Numbered from the stretch's first letter, positions 20,328 to 31,841 are shown. The stretch: 64,000 bases of DNA from Pararhizobium gei (GCF_029223885.1 NZ_CP119409.1:1080001-1144000), one strand, 5' to 3'. Translations and numbers: made by a program. The notes: a model not told the origin generated them from the sequence alone.

Positions 20328-21422
20328 ATGTCGAGAATGATTACTGCCGCTTTTGCCACACTTCTCCTCAGCGGTGCGGCTACTGTGGCTTTCGCTCAGG
20401 AGCGGGTGGTCAATGTCTACAATTGGTCGGACTATATCGACGCCACCGTCCTTGAGGATTTTACCAAAGAAACCGGCATCAAGGTCGTCTACGACGTGTT
20501 CGATTCCAACGAAATTCTCGAAACCAAGCTTCTGGCCGGCGGAACGGGTTATGACGTTGTCGTGCCCACGGCCACGTTTCTGCAGCGGCAGATCGCCGCC
20601 GGCGTGTTCCAGAAGCTCGACAAGTCGAAGCTGCCGAACCTGTCCAATATGTGGGACGAAATCACCACGCGCGTTGGCACCTACGATCCGGGCAACGAAT
20701 ATGCAATCGACTATATGTGGGGCACGACCGGCGTCGGCTATAATGTCGAGAAGGTGAAGCAGATCCTCGGCACGGACGAGAAGCCGACCTGGGACGTTCT
20801 CTTCAAGCCGGAGATCGCCGCCAAATTCAAGGATTGCGGTATCCATATTCTTGATTCGCCGACAGATGTCCTCCCCAGCGTGCTCGCCTATCTCGGCCTT
20901 AATCCGGACAGCCATGCGCCGGAAGATCTGGCCAAGGCCGAGGAAGCGCTGACGGCGGTACGGCCCTATATCCGCAAGTTCCATTCGTCCGAATATATCA
21001 ACGCGCTGGCAAACGGCGATATTTGCCTGGCGCTTGGCTATTCCGGCGATGTTTTCCAGGCGCGCGACCGGGCTGCAGAAGCCAAGGCAGGCGTGACGGT
21101 CGACTATTCCATCCCGGCGTCCGGCGCGCAGATGTGGTTCGACGTCATGGCCATCCCGGCAGATGCGCCCCATGTCGCCGAAGCCCATGAGTTTCTAAAC
21201 TACATGATGAAACCGGAAGTCATCGCCAAGGCAAGCGACGTGGTGTTCTACGCCAATGGCAACAAGGCCTCGCAACAGTTCATCAGCAAGGAAGTGATGG
21301 ATGACACGGCCATCTATCCGCCTGAAGATGTGATGAAGAAGCTCTTCACCGTCACGCCATTCGACGCCAAGTCGCAGCGCGTCCTGACGCGCATGTGGAC
21401 CAAGGTGGTCACCGGCCAGTAA
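20328..21422 (+). CDS. potF: Polyamine ABC transporter substrate-binding protein
   Basis: 364 residues from the ATG at 20328 (AAAGGGGA seven bases upstream). Signal peptide of about 24 residues (MITAAFATLLLSGAATVAFA). The mature start ERVVNVYNWSDYIDATVL and the following FTKETGIKVVYDVFDSNE are typical of the PotD/PotF spermidine/putrescine-binding family. First gene of a potFGHI-order operon; a hairpin directly after it probably reduces read-through to the transporter genes. Confidence 0.93.
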   Translation: MSRMITAAFATLLLSGAATVAFAQERVVNVYNWSDYIDATVLEDFTKETGIKVVYDVFDSNEILETKLLAGGTGYDVVVPTATFLQRQIAAGVFQKLDKSKLPNLSNMWDEITTRVGTYDPGNEYAIDYMWGTTGVGYNVEKVKQILGTDEKPTWDVLFKPEIAAKFKDCGIHILDSPTDVLPSVLAYLGLNPDSHAPEDLAKAEEALTAVRPYIRKFHSSEYINALANGDICLALGYSGDVFQARDRAAEAKAGVTVDYSIPASGAQMWFDVMAIPADAPHVAEAHEFLNYMMKPEVIAKASDVVFYANGNKASQQFISKEVMDDTAIYPPEDVMKKLFTVTPFDAKSQRVLTRMWTKVVTGQ

Positions 21423-21434
21423 GTCAAAAGAAAG

Positions 21435-21468
21435 TTGCCCGGATCTTAAAAATCCGGGCAAATTTTTT
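21435..21468 (+). terminator. Intercistronic hairpin terminator/attenuator
   Basis: 10-bp perfect stem TTGCCCGGAT / ATCCGGGCAA, 7-base loop, then six T residues, between the binding-protein gene and the ATPase gene. This arrangement often makes the binding protein more abundant than the membrane components. Confidence 0.8.
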
Positions 21469-21517
21469 ATGGGCGTGGTCCAGACGGTCCATGCTTTTGC
21501 ACATCATTCGGGGATAG

Positions 21518-22663
21518 ATGATGAAGTCACTCGGCAGTATCCGGCGTTCCTTTGCCCCCTGGGCGGACCCGGCCTCGGTACCTTATATTTCATTCAGGAA
21601 CGTCACGAAGAAGTTCGGCGATTTCGTCGCTGTTGATGATCTCTCGCTGAATATCTACCCGAGGGAATTCTTCGCCCTGCTTGGGGCGTCCGGCTGCGGA
21701 AAATCGACCCTGCTCAGGATGCTGGCCGGCTTCGAGCAGCCGACCTCCGGCGACATCGTCCTCGACGGGCAGAGCCTCGCGGGTATTCCGCCGTACCGGC
21801 GGCCGGTCAATATGATGTTCCAGTCCTATGCCCTGTTCCCGCATATGACGGTGGAGAACAACATTGCCTTCGGCCTGAAGCAGGATGGGATGCCGAAATC
21901 GGATATTGCCGAGCGCGTCGATCAGATGCTGAAGCTCGTGAAGCTCGACAAATTCGCCAAGCGCAAGCCGCACCAGCTGTCCGGCGGCCAGCGGCAGCGC
22001 GTGGCGCTGGCCCGCTCGCTTGCCAAGCGGCCGAAGGTGCTTCTGCTCGACGAACCGCTCGGCGCGCTCGACAAGAAGCTGCGCGAGGAGACGCAGTTCG
22101 AGCTGATGGACCTGCAGCAGCAGCTCGGCCTCACCTTCGTCGTCGTCACGCACGATCAGGAAGAGGCCATGACCATGGCCGACCGTATCGCTGTCATGGC
22201 ACATGGCAAGGTGATCCAGGTCGCGACACCGCCGGAAATTTATGAGGCGCCGAATTCGCGCTTCGTTGCCGATTTCATCGGGGACGTGAACATCTTCGAT
22301 GGAACCGTCGCGGCGGCTGGAAACGGCACGGTCGATATCGCCACGCAGGCCGGGTTCACCGTCCGTGTCGCCACCACCGAGGCTCCGGCCGTCGGTGCCA
22401 AGGCAGGCTTTGCCGTTCGTCCGGAAAAGATCCGGATTAGCCGCGACCAGCCCGCCGGTGCGCCCCTCAATGCGGTGGAGGGCGAGATCTGGGATATCGG
22501 TTATCTCGGCGACATGACGGTCTTCCATGTCAGGCTGACGGACGGGACGGTGATCAAGGCATCGTCGCTGAACGCGGTGCGCGCCGTCGATGATCCGCTG
22601 GGCTACGAGCAGCAGGTCTGGGTTTCCTTCGATGAAAATGCCGGCGTCGTTTTGAAGGATTGA
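21518..22663 (+). CDS. potG: Polyamine ABC transporter ATP-binding protein
   Basis: 381 residues. Walker A GASGCGKSTLLRML, Q-loop MMFQSYALFPHMT, signature LSGGQRQRVALARSLA, Walker B VLLLDEPLGALD, H-loop VTHDQEEAMTMADRI, then a C-terminal TOBE domain. Starts at 21518 or 21521 (adjacent ATG codons). Four bases separate its stop from the first permease gene. Confidence 0.93.
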   Translation: MMKSLGSIRRSFAPWADPASVPYISFRNVTKKFGDFVAVDDLSLNIYPREFFALLGASGCGKSTLLRMLAGFEQPTSGDIVLDGQSLAGIPPYRRPVNMMFQSYALFPHMTVENNIAFGLKQDGMPKSDIAERVDQMLKLVKLDKFAKRKPHQLSGGQRQRVALARSLAKRPKVLLLDEPLGALDKKLREETQFELMDLQQQLGLTFVVVTHDQEEAMTMADRIAVMAHGKVIQVATPPEIYEAPNSRFVADFIGDVNIFDGTVAAAGNGTVDIATQAGFTVRVATTEAPAVGAKAGFAVRPEKIRISRDQPAGAPLNAVEGEIWDIGYLGDMTVFHVRLTDGTVIKASSLNAVRAVDDPLGYEQQVWVSFDENAGVVLKD

Positions 22664-22667
22664 GATC

Positions 22668-23579
22668 ATGACGAAACTCGGTTCCGCACTCTTCAACCGG
22701 CTGGTCATCGTCATCCCCTATGCCTGGCTGACGATTTTCTTTCTGCTTCCGTTCATCATCGTCCTCAGAATTTCGCTGTCCGAAACGGCGATCGCCATGC
22801 CGCCTTACGTGCCGGTTTTCAATGTGGCGGATGGAATTTCGGGGCTCCTGGACAAGATTGGCCAGTTGTCGATCTCGAACTATCTCTTTCTCGCCAGCGA
22901 TTCGCTTTACACGAACGCCTATATTTCCAGTCTTAAAATCGCGATCATCTCCACGATCGTCACGTTGATGATCGCCTATCCGGTTGCCTATGGCATGGCC
23001 AAGGCACCGGGCTCGATCCGCCCGACCTTGCTGATGCTGGTGATCCTGCCGTTCTGGACCAGCTTCCTCATTCGCGTCTATGCCTGGATCGCCATTCTCA
23101 AGCCGGAGGGCCTGCTCAATCAGCTTCTCCTGACGCTGGGTCTGATCGACCAGCCGCTGATCATCCTCAACACCAACTGGGCGATCTATATCGGCATCGT
23201 CTATTCCTATCTGCCCTTCATGGTTCTGCCGATCTATTCGTCGCTCGAAAAGATGGATCACAGCCTGACTGAGGCTGCGCAGGATCTCGGCTGCACGCCG
23301 GCACGCGCCTTCTGGCGCGTGACCTTTCCGCTGTCGATGCCGGGTGTGATCGCAGGCTGCATGCTCGTCTTCATCCCGGCCGTCGGCGAATTCGTCATTC
23401 CGGATCTGCTCGGCGGATCGGAAACGCTGATGATCGGCAAGACGCTCTGGAACGAGTTCAATTCCAACCGCGACTGGCCGGTTTCAGCCGCGGTGGCGAC
23501 GATCCTGCTGCTCATTCTCGTGGTGCCGATCATGTTTTTCCAGCACGCCCAAGCCAAGGCCGACGGGGAGGGTAGATAA
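22668..23579 (+). CDS. potH: Polyamine ABC transporter permease 1
   Basis: 303-residue inner-membrane permease with about six hydrophobic spans and the EAA loop (HSLTEAAQDLGCTPARAFWRVTFP) that docks on the ATPase. Short spacing to potG and to the next permease gene shows one transcription unit. Substrate, putrescine or related polyamine, is inferred from the binding protein. Confidence 0.93.
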   Translation: MTKLGSALFNRLVIVIPYAWLTIFFLLPFIIVLRISLSETAIAMPPYVPVFNVADGISGLLDKIGQLSISNYLFLASDSLYTNAYISSLKIAIISTIVTLMIAYPVAYGMAKAPGSIRPTLLMLVILPFWTSFLIRVYAWIAILKPEGLLNQLLLTLGLIDQPLIILNTNWAIYIGIVYSYLPFMVLPIYSSLEKMDHSLTEAAQDLGCTPARAFWRVTFPLSMPGVIAGCMLVFIPAVGEFVIPDLLGGSETLMIGKTLWNEFNSNRDWPVSAAVATILLLILVVPIMFFQHAQAKADGEGR

Positions 23580-23581
23580 TC

Positions 23582-24397
23582 ATGGTCAAATGGTCCCGCT
23601 TCAACATTGCCTCGATCGTCTTCGGCTTCGCCTTTCTCTACTTCCCGATCGTGCTGCTCGTCATTTTCTCCTTCAATGAGTCCAAGCTGGTCACCGTCTG
23701 GGCCGGGTTCTCGACCAAATGGTACGTGCAGTTGCTTCACAATCAGGCCCTGCTCGATGCCGCCTGGGTGACGGTACGCGTCGGCCTGATTTCGGCAACG
23801 ATCGCCACGGTGCTGGGAACGCTGGCTGCCCTTGCGATGACGCGCTACACGCAGTTTCGGGGCCGCATGCTGTTTTCGGGAATGATCTACGCGCCGCTTG
23901 TCATGCCGGAGGTCATCACTGGTTTGTCGATGTTGCTGCTTTTTGTCGCCATCGGCTTTGATCGCGGCTTCTGGACGCTGACGCTTGCCCACATAACTTT
24001 CACCATGTGCTTCGTTGCCGTCGTCGTTCAGTCCCGTCTTTTAAGCTTTGACCGGTCGATCGAGGAGGCGGCCATGGATCTCGGCGCAACACCGGTGACC
24101 ACGTTTCTGCATGTGACCCTTCCGGTCATCGCTCCCGCGGTCTTTTCCGGCTGGGTGCTCGCCTTCACCCTGTCGCTGGACGATCTGGTCATCTCGAACT
24201 TTACCTCTGGGCCGGGCGCGACCACCCTGCCGATGAAAATCTACAGCCAGGTCAGGTTGGGCGTCACGCCGGAAATAAACGCCGTCTGCACCATCCTGAT
24301 CGGCATCGTCGCCCTCGGCGTGCTGATTGCATCCATCGTCACCCGCCGCCGCGAATTGCAGCGCGTCAAGGATGAGCAGGCGGCATTCGCTCACTGA
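23582..24397 (+). CDS. potI: Polyamine ABC transporter permease 2
   Basis: 271-residue permease with about six membrane spans and an EAA loop (SIEEAAMDLGATPVTTFLHV). It begins two bases after the potH stop codon, so the two permeases are translationally coupled. Followed by 449 bp (24398-24846) in which I could not support any gene; reading frames there lack consistent coding character. Confidence 0.93.
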   Translation: MVKWSRFNIASIVFGFAFLYFPIVLLVIFSFNESKLVTVWAGFSTKWYVQLLHNQALLDAAWVTVRVGLISATIATVLGTLAALAMTRYTQFRGRMLFSGMIYAPLVMPEVITGLSMLLLFVAIGFDRGFWTLTLAHITFTMCFVAVVVQSRLLSFDRSIEEAAMDLGATPVTTFLHVTLPVIAPAVFSGWVLAFTLSLDDLVISNFTSGPGATTLPMKIYSQVRLGVTPEINAVCTILIGIVALGVLIASIVTRRRELQRVKDEQAAFAH

Positions 24398-24846
24398 ACT
24401 GGCGAACTGCTCGATGTCTGGGGTGAAAGGGACCGGGAGCGGCGATATGATCGCACTCGGCCACGAACCGCCGACAAAAAGCGGGCAGGCGGTTTTCTGT
24501 CTTCGTCCGGCTGGTGCAGGGCTCCGCAAGGGTAAGGCTCATATCGCGGATGGGCGATCCGCCCCGTCAGCGACAGCGTGCCGTCTTCGCAGCGTGGCTG
24601 CAATATCTGCGACAGCGAACAGGAATGCGCCATCGCTTGCCTGGCCTGTTTTCCGCTTGCGATTGTGTCGTTCGGTTTCATTGCGACCGGTGCGTTCTGA
24701 GACTTGTCGGCAGAGGACGGGCTGACCACCGGAAAAAATCAAACCATTGAAAAGCCGAAGTGGCGCGGGCAGTATGCTGCGTGCTGCCCGACGGTATTTT
24801 CCTGGTGCCGCAGCATGATTTAGAGGCCTGATAAGCGGAGGAATAC

Positions 24847-26799
<1,953 letters not shown>

Positions 26800-27024
26800 C
26801 GATGGCGCGTTAACGATTTCGAGACGGTCGAATTAACCATCGCCACCGTCTTTGCTGCAGATAAGTCAAATCTGCGGGTGCGCTGGCAAGGTTTCGTTTA
26901 CGAATGACACGCATGGTGGTCTCAACTTCAAGCCATCCGGAGCACCGGGCGGCTTTCGGCAGAGATGCCGGAGTAAACGTGACGTGCTTCCTTACTCGTT
27001 CATTCGTTCAGGCATTCAACTCCC

Positions 27025-27052
27025 GGGGCAGCCTCAAGCTGCCCCTTTTTTT
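27025..27052 (+). terminator. Strong rho-independent terminator
   Basis: GGGGCAGC-CTCAA-GCTGCCCC followed by seven T residues. It is about 225 bp after the acetoacetyl-CoA synthetase stop, far enough that a separate short transcript (27 kb region) is possible; see findings. Confidence 0.85.
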
Positions 27053-27084
27053 AAGCTTATTCCATGCTGCTTAAGGAACCGTTG

Positions 27085-30000
27085 CTAATTTGCAAGGACG
27101 CGCTGCGAGGGAAATGAAATCTCCACAAGCGTCCCTTCGTTCGGTGCCGAATTGATCGAGAACTGGGCCCGGTTCGCCTCCGCTATTGCCTTCGTCAGGG
27201 GCAGGCCAAGACCTGTTCCTTCGCCGCGTTTGCGTGCTCCGGTTGCAACCTGCCGGAAGGGCTTCATCGCCTGTTCGAGTTCCGTGCGGGTCATGCCGGC
27301 GCCCGTGTCGCGGATGCGCAGGATGACGCTGCCATTCGCCTCATAGGCGGTGGACACGACGATCTGCCCCCCGGATGGCGTGAAGCGGATGGCGTTGGCG
27401 AGAATATTGAGCGCGATCTGCTTGATCGACCGGTTGTCGGCCACGATGGCAGGCACCGAGCCCGACAGCGATGTGCGAATGATCACCCGCTGGCTATTCG
27501 CCTGGGGCTGCACCAGGGCCACGGCTTCCGATACCGCGTCATTGATTTCGACGGCCGTGAATTCGAGATCCATTTCCCCGGCCTCGATCTTCGAAATATC
27601 GAGCAGATCGTTGACGATGTCGAGAACGTGACGGCCGGAGCGACCAATGTCGCTGGCATATTCCACATAGCGGGGATTGCCGATCGGGCCGAAATGCTCA
27701 CTCGCCATCATGTCGGAAAAGCCGATGATCGCATTCAGCGGCGTGCGAATCTCGTGGCTGACACGGGCCAGAAAGTCGCTCTTATGGGCATTCGCTGTCT
27801 CGGCGGCGCGTTTGGCATTGCGCAGTTCCTCTTCCGTCCTCTTCCACTGCGTGATGTCGCGAATGACGGCGCAGAAGCCTTGGGAGGACGACAGGCGGCC
27901 CATGGTCATGAACAGCGGAATGAAGCCGCCCGAGGCCTCGCGGCCAATTACCTCCCGACCATCGTTGAGCACGCTGGCGACCCCATGGCCCGACAGGCCT
28001 GAAAGATAGTCAAGCACCGACTTCTGGCTTTCATGCGCAAACAGCATGGCGAAGGGTTTGCCGCGCACCTCATTGTCGTCGTAATTGAACAGGGCGCTTG
28101 CCGACCGGTTCACGGACCTGATCTCGCCTTCGGCACCGACGACAACCACGCCATCCGTGGCTGTCTCCAGGATGGAACGGAGTTCCTCCGCTTCCCTGCG
28201 CAGTGCTTCCACCGCGGGAAGTTCAGCCGGTTCCGGCTCGACGATATCTTCCGCCGGAGGCAGGAGAGGAGGGATTGCCTCGCCCTGCTGTTCCGCTGCC
28301 GACAATGCCATCATCAATGCGCTTTTGTCGTCCCAGCGGATGGACTGCAAACGAGCCTTGACCGGTATCAGACGGCCGTCCTTGCGGATCAGCATCAGCG
28401 TTCCATCCGGCACGTCGAACACATCGTCCTCGTCGCTGGCAAACAGCGCGTCGATGCCGCCTTCCTCACTGAATTCGTCGAGATCGGAATAACCCGTGAG
28501 TTTCAGGAATTCGGAATTGGCATGGAACAGCCGCTCGCCGCTATGGACCAGAAGCGCCAGCGGCAGGTTGTCGAGCAGGTCTGGCGTTAGGCTGCTGCTG
28601 CCGGGCGGCGAAAGAACCGCCGCCTCGGCAACGATTTCGGTTACGGCCGGCGTGAAGTCTTCGGCTTGGTTCGCGTCTTCAATGGCCTCGGAGGGAACCG
28701 GGTTTTCGTGCTCCGGCTCTACGATAGCCTCACTCGGTTGATCGGGCGCGGTCACCTGTTCATTGGGGCGCTTGCCGAAAGTCTCGCCGAGCTGGCGTGC
28801 AATTTCCCGAAACGCGGCCTGCTCGCTGCGGCTCAGTGTTTCCGAAGCGCCGGGCCGATGATTGTCAAGCCGTATGACTTTTTCGGACGGCGACCGCTCC
28901 GGCGATTCCACCAGCTTAAGGGCCGGCCGCTCGCCGCGGAACGGGTCATCGCCCGGTGCGTCGGTTTCAGGCTGCACCGCTGAATCATCTTCATTATCGG
29001 CTGTGCCTTCGGCCGGCGGTGCTTCCGCGTTTTCGACGGATTCCTGGCTCGGCTCTTCCAGTCCAGTGACGGTCTCGTCCGCATCTTCAACCACCCGACC
29101 GTCCGCCGCGGGTTCGAAAATACTGTCGTTCGCAGGCTCAAGTGCGCTCTCCTCCGGGGGCAGGAGGGCAGGCTGCTCGCCGAACGTCAGTCCCATGGTA
29201 TGCGCATCCTCGATCGCATCGGTGATGCGCACGATGCCGAAGCCGCGGAAGCCGTCGAATTCGCGGTTGCGCGAATAGGTGGGCAGGGCGGCGAGATCGA
29301 CTGGAACCTGAAGACGCGTGCCCTCCACCGGCCAGAAGATCGTCTTGCCGGACCAGGTGTCGCGTTTCTGCAGCAAGTCTCCGATCGTGTTGCCGGGATC
29401 GAGATGGTAGCGTTCCGCGAGATCGACAAAGCGCTCGCCGGTGATCGCCGCCGATTTCGGGCCGACGGCGGTTGCGAATTCATCGGAGATTTCCCTGAAA
29501 CACCCGGCGGCATCGATTTTCCAGACGAAGCGGATGGCGCGTCCGGCCGGATTGAAGACGAAGCCCTTTTCTTCGCCCTCCAGATCCGCCAGTTCGGCCG
29601 GCAGTTCGGCTTGCACCGCAGGCGCGATATCCTGCTGGATGTCAGCCGTCGTTTCAACCGGCGTACCCTGATCTTCATCCGCAGCGCCGTCCCCGACGAT
29701 TGACGAGGACATTTCGTCCTCCGGCACTTGCACAGGCGCACTTTCGGATGGCGCGTCCTCGGGGTAAGCGTCGCTGGCCGGTTCACCGGCTACCGGGGGC
29801 AGGACGTCTGCCGGTTCGGCCATCGCCGCTGTCTGATGCGCAATCTCCCCGTCCGCGGGCAAAACCGGCTCGGATTCCGGCACGTCTGCACGGTGCGCTG
29901 GCACATCCTCGCTTTCCTGCCTGAGCGCGGGCGAATCCTCCGCAATGTTCAGATCGGTCACGTCCTCAGGCCGTTGGGCGGTCAGCGACCCGTCGGGTTG

Positions 30001-30897
30001 CTTCAGCGGAAGCTCTTGCTGTGCGGTGTCGCCGGACATCTCCGCGACCGGAGCTTGCCCCGAGACGACAAAATCCTCCGCCTCGGCAGGGATTTCCTCG
30101 ATCGCTTCGATCTGTGCAGAAATTTCGGCCGGCAGGCTGGCCGCAGGTTCCATCGCCGGCGCTGCAGACTGAACCTCTGTTTCGGCAGGGGTCTCCGCCT
30201 CTTCGAAGTCCGCGCCCGGATCGAGATGCCCGAGAATGGTTTCGACGGCAAAGAGCAGGTGCAGGGCCGGGTCTTCCGAAAGCTTGCCGATTGCCGCGGG
30301 CAGATGGCCCTTGCCCGTTGCGACGGGCCTTTTCAGCAGCCAGTCGCTGTCACGCCCGACGGCGCCCACAAGCGCTCGGCAGGTCTGCGTCGTCATGGCA
30401 AGCGCCTCGAAGCCCGGCGAAGCAGCAAGCAGCAATCCTTCCCCATCGAGCACCGCCATGTGCGTATCCGGATCGTCGAAGCCGGAAATCATGCGTTCGG
30501 CGCGCTGCCGCTCGGAAAGCGGCTTTCCTGCAAGGGGGGCGGTAAAAAGGATAGCGGTTTCGCCCGGCCGCACCGTGATCATTTCAACGGCACCGTTGAC
30601 GGGAACGCGCTGGAAACCGGCGGCAATCCGCATGAGGAAGGACCGTTTGTCGCCGCTCACCGCAAGCTGCCGCGCCGCTGCCTCCAACTGCCGGAACGCG
30701 GCATCGCTGCGGTTTGCGCCGCTGTCGATAAAATCATAGATCGATGGCTGGGAAAAAAGCGCGGCTCCCTCGCCGTTCGACCAGAGAACCGTGTCCATGT
30801 CGGGGGAAAACAGCACGGCCGCATCGCCTTTGGCGAAATGCTCCCGCACCCGCTCGTGGACGGCGATATCGATAAAGGGATACGACTTTGCGGGCAT
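27085..30897 (-). CDS. Large PAS-domain sensor histidine kinase (PdhS/CbrA-like)
   Basis: 1270 residues, no clear membrane span, so probably cytoplasmic. N-terminal sensor-like region about 1-240, a long acidic Pro/Glu/Ala-rich linker about 240-440, a PAS-like segment about 445-590, a second acidic stretch to about 745, PAS domains at about 770 and 905, HisKA with SHEIRTPLNAIIGFSDMM near residue 1050, and HATPase with GTGLGLPLTKAI at the end. The H-box neighbourhood (FGPIGNPRYVEYASDI, LLDISKIEAGEMDL) is of the PdhS/DivJ/PleC class that acts on DivK in cell-cycle control. No response regulator is adjacent. Confidence 0.88.
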   Translation of the reverse strand: MPAKSYPFIDIAVHERVREHFAKGDAAVLFSPDMDTVLWSNGEGAALFSQPSIYDFIDSGANRSDAAFRQLEAAARQLAVSGDKRSFLMRIAAGFQRVPVNGAVEMITVRPGETAILFTAPLAGKPLSERQRAERMISGFDDPDTHMAVLDGEGLLLAASPGFEALAMTTQTCRALVGAVGRDSDWLLKRPVATGKGHLPAAIGKLSEDPALHLLFAVETILGHLDPGADFEEAETPAETEVQSAAPAMEPAASLPAEISAQIEAIEEIPAEAEDFVVSGQAPVAEMSGDTAQQELPLKQPDGSLTAQRPEDVTDLNIAEDSPALRQESEDVPAHRADVPESEPVLPADGEIAHQTAAMAEPADVLPPVAGEPASDAYPEDAPSESAPVQVPEDEMSSSIVGDGAADEDQGTPVETTADIQQDIAPAVQAELPAELADLEGEEKGFVFNPAGRAIRFVWKIDAAGCFREISDEFATAVGPKSAAITGERFVDLAERYHLDPGNTIGDLLQKRDTWSGKTIFWPVEGTRLQVPVDLAALPTYSRNREFDGFRGFGIVRITDAIEDAHTMGLTFGEQPALLPPEESALEPANDSIFEPAADGRVVEDADETVTGLEEPSQESVENAEAPPAEGTADNEDDSAVQPETDAPGDDPFRGERPALKLVESPERSPSEKVIRLDNHRPGASETLSRSEQAAFREIARQLGETFGKRPNEQVTAPDQPSEAIVEPEHENPVPSEAIEDANQAEDFTPAVTEIVAEAAVLSPPGSSSLTPDLLDNLPLALLVHSGERLFHANSEFLKLTGYSDLDEFSEEGGIDALFASDEDDVFDVPDGTLMLIRKDGRLIPVKARLQSIRWDDKSALMMALSAAEQQGEAIPPLLPPAEDIVEPEPAELPAVEALRREAEELRSILETATDGVVVVGAEGEIRSVNRSASALFNYDDNEVRGKPFAMLFAHESQKSVLDYLSGLSGHGVASVLNDGREVIGREASGGFIPLFMTMGRLSSSQGFCAVIRDITQWKRTEEELRNAKRAAETANAHKSDFLARVSHEIRTPLNAIIGFSDMMASEHFGPIGNPRYVEYASDIGRSGRHVLDIVNDLLDISKIEAGEMDLEFTAVEINDAVSEAVALVQPQANSQRVIIRTSLSGSVPAIVADNRSIKQIALNILANAIRFTPSGGQIVVSTAYEANGSVILRIRDTGAGMTRTELEQAMKPFRQVATGARKRGEGTGLGLPLTKAIAEANRAQFSINSAPNEGTLVEISFPSQRVLAN

Positions 30898-31042
30898 TGG
30901 CTGACCTGTCTGAACCGCCGCGCGGACGGCATTGTTAACAGTGTATTAATAACCGCAGCAACGCCGGGGGTCCAGCAGGCAAGGGGAGGGAGCGGGTTGT
31001 TTCGCCACGCAAGGTTAACGTGCAGGATCCTGATTATTATAG

Positions 31043-31073
31043 TGCGGTGCACAATCATGTTGCAATGCACAAT
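31043..31073. promoter_or_regulatory. Candidate PhaR-type operator before the phasin gene
   Basis: TGCACAAT occurs twice (31048-31055 and 31066-31073, 18 bp apart), each preceded by a TGC word (TGCGGTGCA, TGCAATGCA). PhaR/AniA repressors of phasin genes recognise TGC-rich sites. A TATATAA sequence follows at about 31083. Confidence 0.5.
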
Positions 31074-31145
31074 AAAATCGCCTATATAAGCACCAACGCA
31101 GCAAGGGGCGCCTCTGGAGAGGGCCCAAAACAAGGAGCGCTTATC

Positions 31146-31595
31146 ATGGCTACCAAGAAAATCGACGACGCCTTTTCCATGGCTTCATTCGACCCGGCAA
31201 AGGTCACCGAAACCTTCCGTGACTTCGCTGAAAAGGGCGCAGCCCAGTCGAAGGAAGCCTATTCCAAGATGAAGACGGCCGCCGAAGATGCGACCAAGAC
31301 GGTCGAAGCGACGCTGGAAAGCGCCCAGTCCGCCAGCGTGGAGCTTGGCCTGAAAGCCATCGAAGCCTTGCGAACCAATGCGGAAAGCTCCCTGTCGCAC
31401 ATGGAGGCCCTTCTCGGCGTCAAGTCGGTTTCCGAACTGTTCGAACTGCAGACGTCCTTCGTCCGCAAGCAGGCCGAACTGGCTCTCGAACAGGCCAAGT
31501 CGATGCAGGAAACGACCCGCAAGATCGCTGAAAACGTGACGAAGCCTGGCAAGGACGCCGCTGAAAAGCTGGTTTCCGGCTTCAAGAAGAGCTGA
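31146..31595 (+). CDS. phaP: Phasin family protein
   Basis: 149 residues, all helical and rich in Ala, Glu and Lys, with AAGGAG nine bases before the ATG at 31146. Phasins coat polyhydroxyalkanoate granules. The core FELQTSFVRKQAELALEQAKSMQ is typical of the Phasin_2 family, and the N-terminal AAEDATKTVEATLESAQSA is conserved in rhizobial members. Candidate TGC-rich operator upstream and a terminator downstream. Confidence 0.88.
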   Translation: MATKKIDDAFSMASFDPAKVTETFRDFAEKGAAQSKEAYSKMKTAAEDATKTVEATLESAQSASVELGLKAIEALRTNAESSLSHMEALLGVKSVSELFELQTSFVRKQAELALEQAKSMQETTRKIAENVTKPGKDAAEKLVSGFKKS

Positions 31596-31637
31596 TTGAA
31601 GCCTGCGCCGCGTCTGCCGATGCGCCTGCTGAAAAGG

Positions 31638-31665
31638 AACCGGGTAAGACATCGCCCGGTTTTTT
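31638..31665 (+). terminator. Rho-independent terminator of the phasin gene
   Basis: Stem AACCGGG / CCCGGTT with a 10-base loop, ending in a run of six T residues. Confidence 0.8.
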
Positions 31666-31761
31666 CACGTCAAATGACAAGTTATGTCTTGCAAAAAATA
31701 CGGACTGCCCGTATTTGACCCGGCAAGCGGCGCGCGGCTCTGTTTCGTGCCGGTCTAATGT

Positions 31762-31838
31762 GCGGTTGTAGCTCAGTTGGTTAGAGCGCAGGTTTGTGGC
31801 ACCTGAGGTCGGAGGTTCGAGACCCCCCAACCGTACCA
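31762..31838 (+). tRNA. tRNA-His(GTG)
   Basis: 77 nt including an encoded CCA. Acceptor GCGGTTG pairs with CAACCGT, D-arm GCTC..GAGC, anticodon stem CAGGT/ACCTG with loop TTGTGGC (anticodon GTG), and T-arm GGAGG-TTCGAGA-CCCCC. The first pair is G1:U72, position 73 is A, and there is no G at -1 paired to C73. This fits the alphaproteobacterial tRNA-His class that lacks the otherwise universal G-1. Its 3' end is the integration site of the adjoining element. Confidence 0.96.
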
Positions 31839-31841
31839 TTT
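31814..31841. other. attL (tRNA-His 3' end)
   Basis: 28-bp sequence covering the T-loop half of tRNA-His, CCA and three T residues, identical to 55766-55793. The integrase gene starts 160 bp to the right, the usual place for a tRNA-targeting tyrosine integrase. Confidence 0.88.

Noticed and set aside
24391..24729. 112-codon minus-strand frame in the gap after the polyamine permeases
   Set aside because: No convincing start site or motif, low-complexity Ser/Arg-rich ends, and competing frames of similar quality on both strands.
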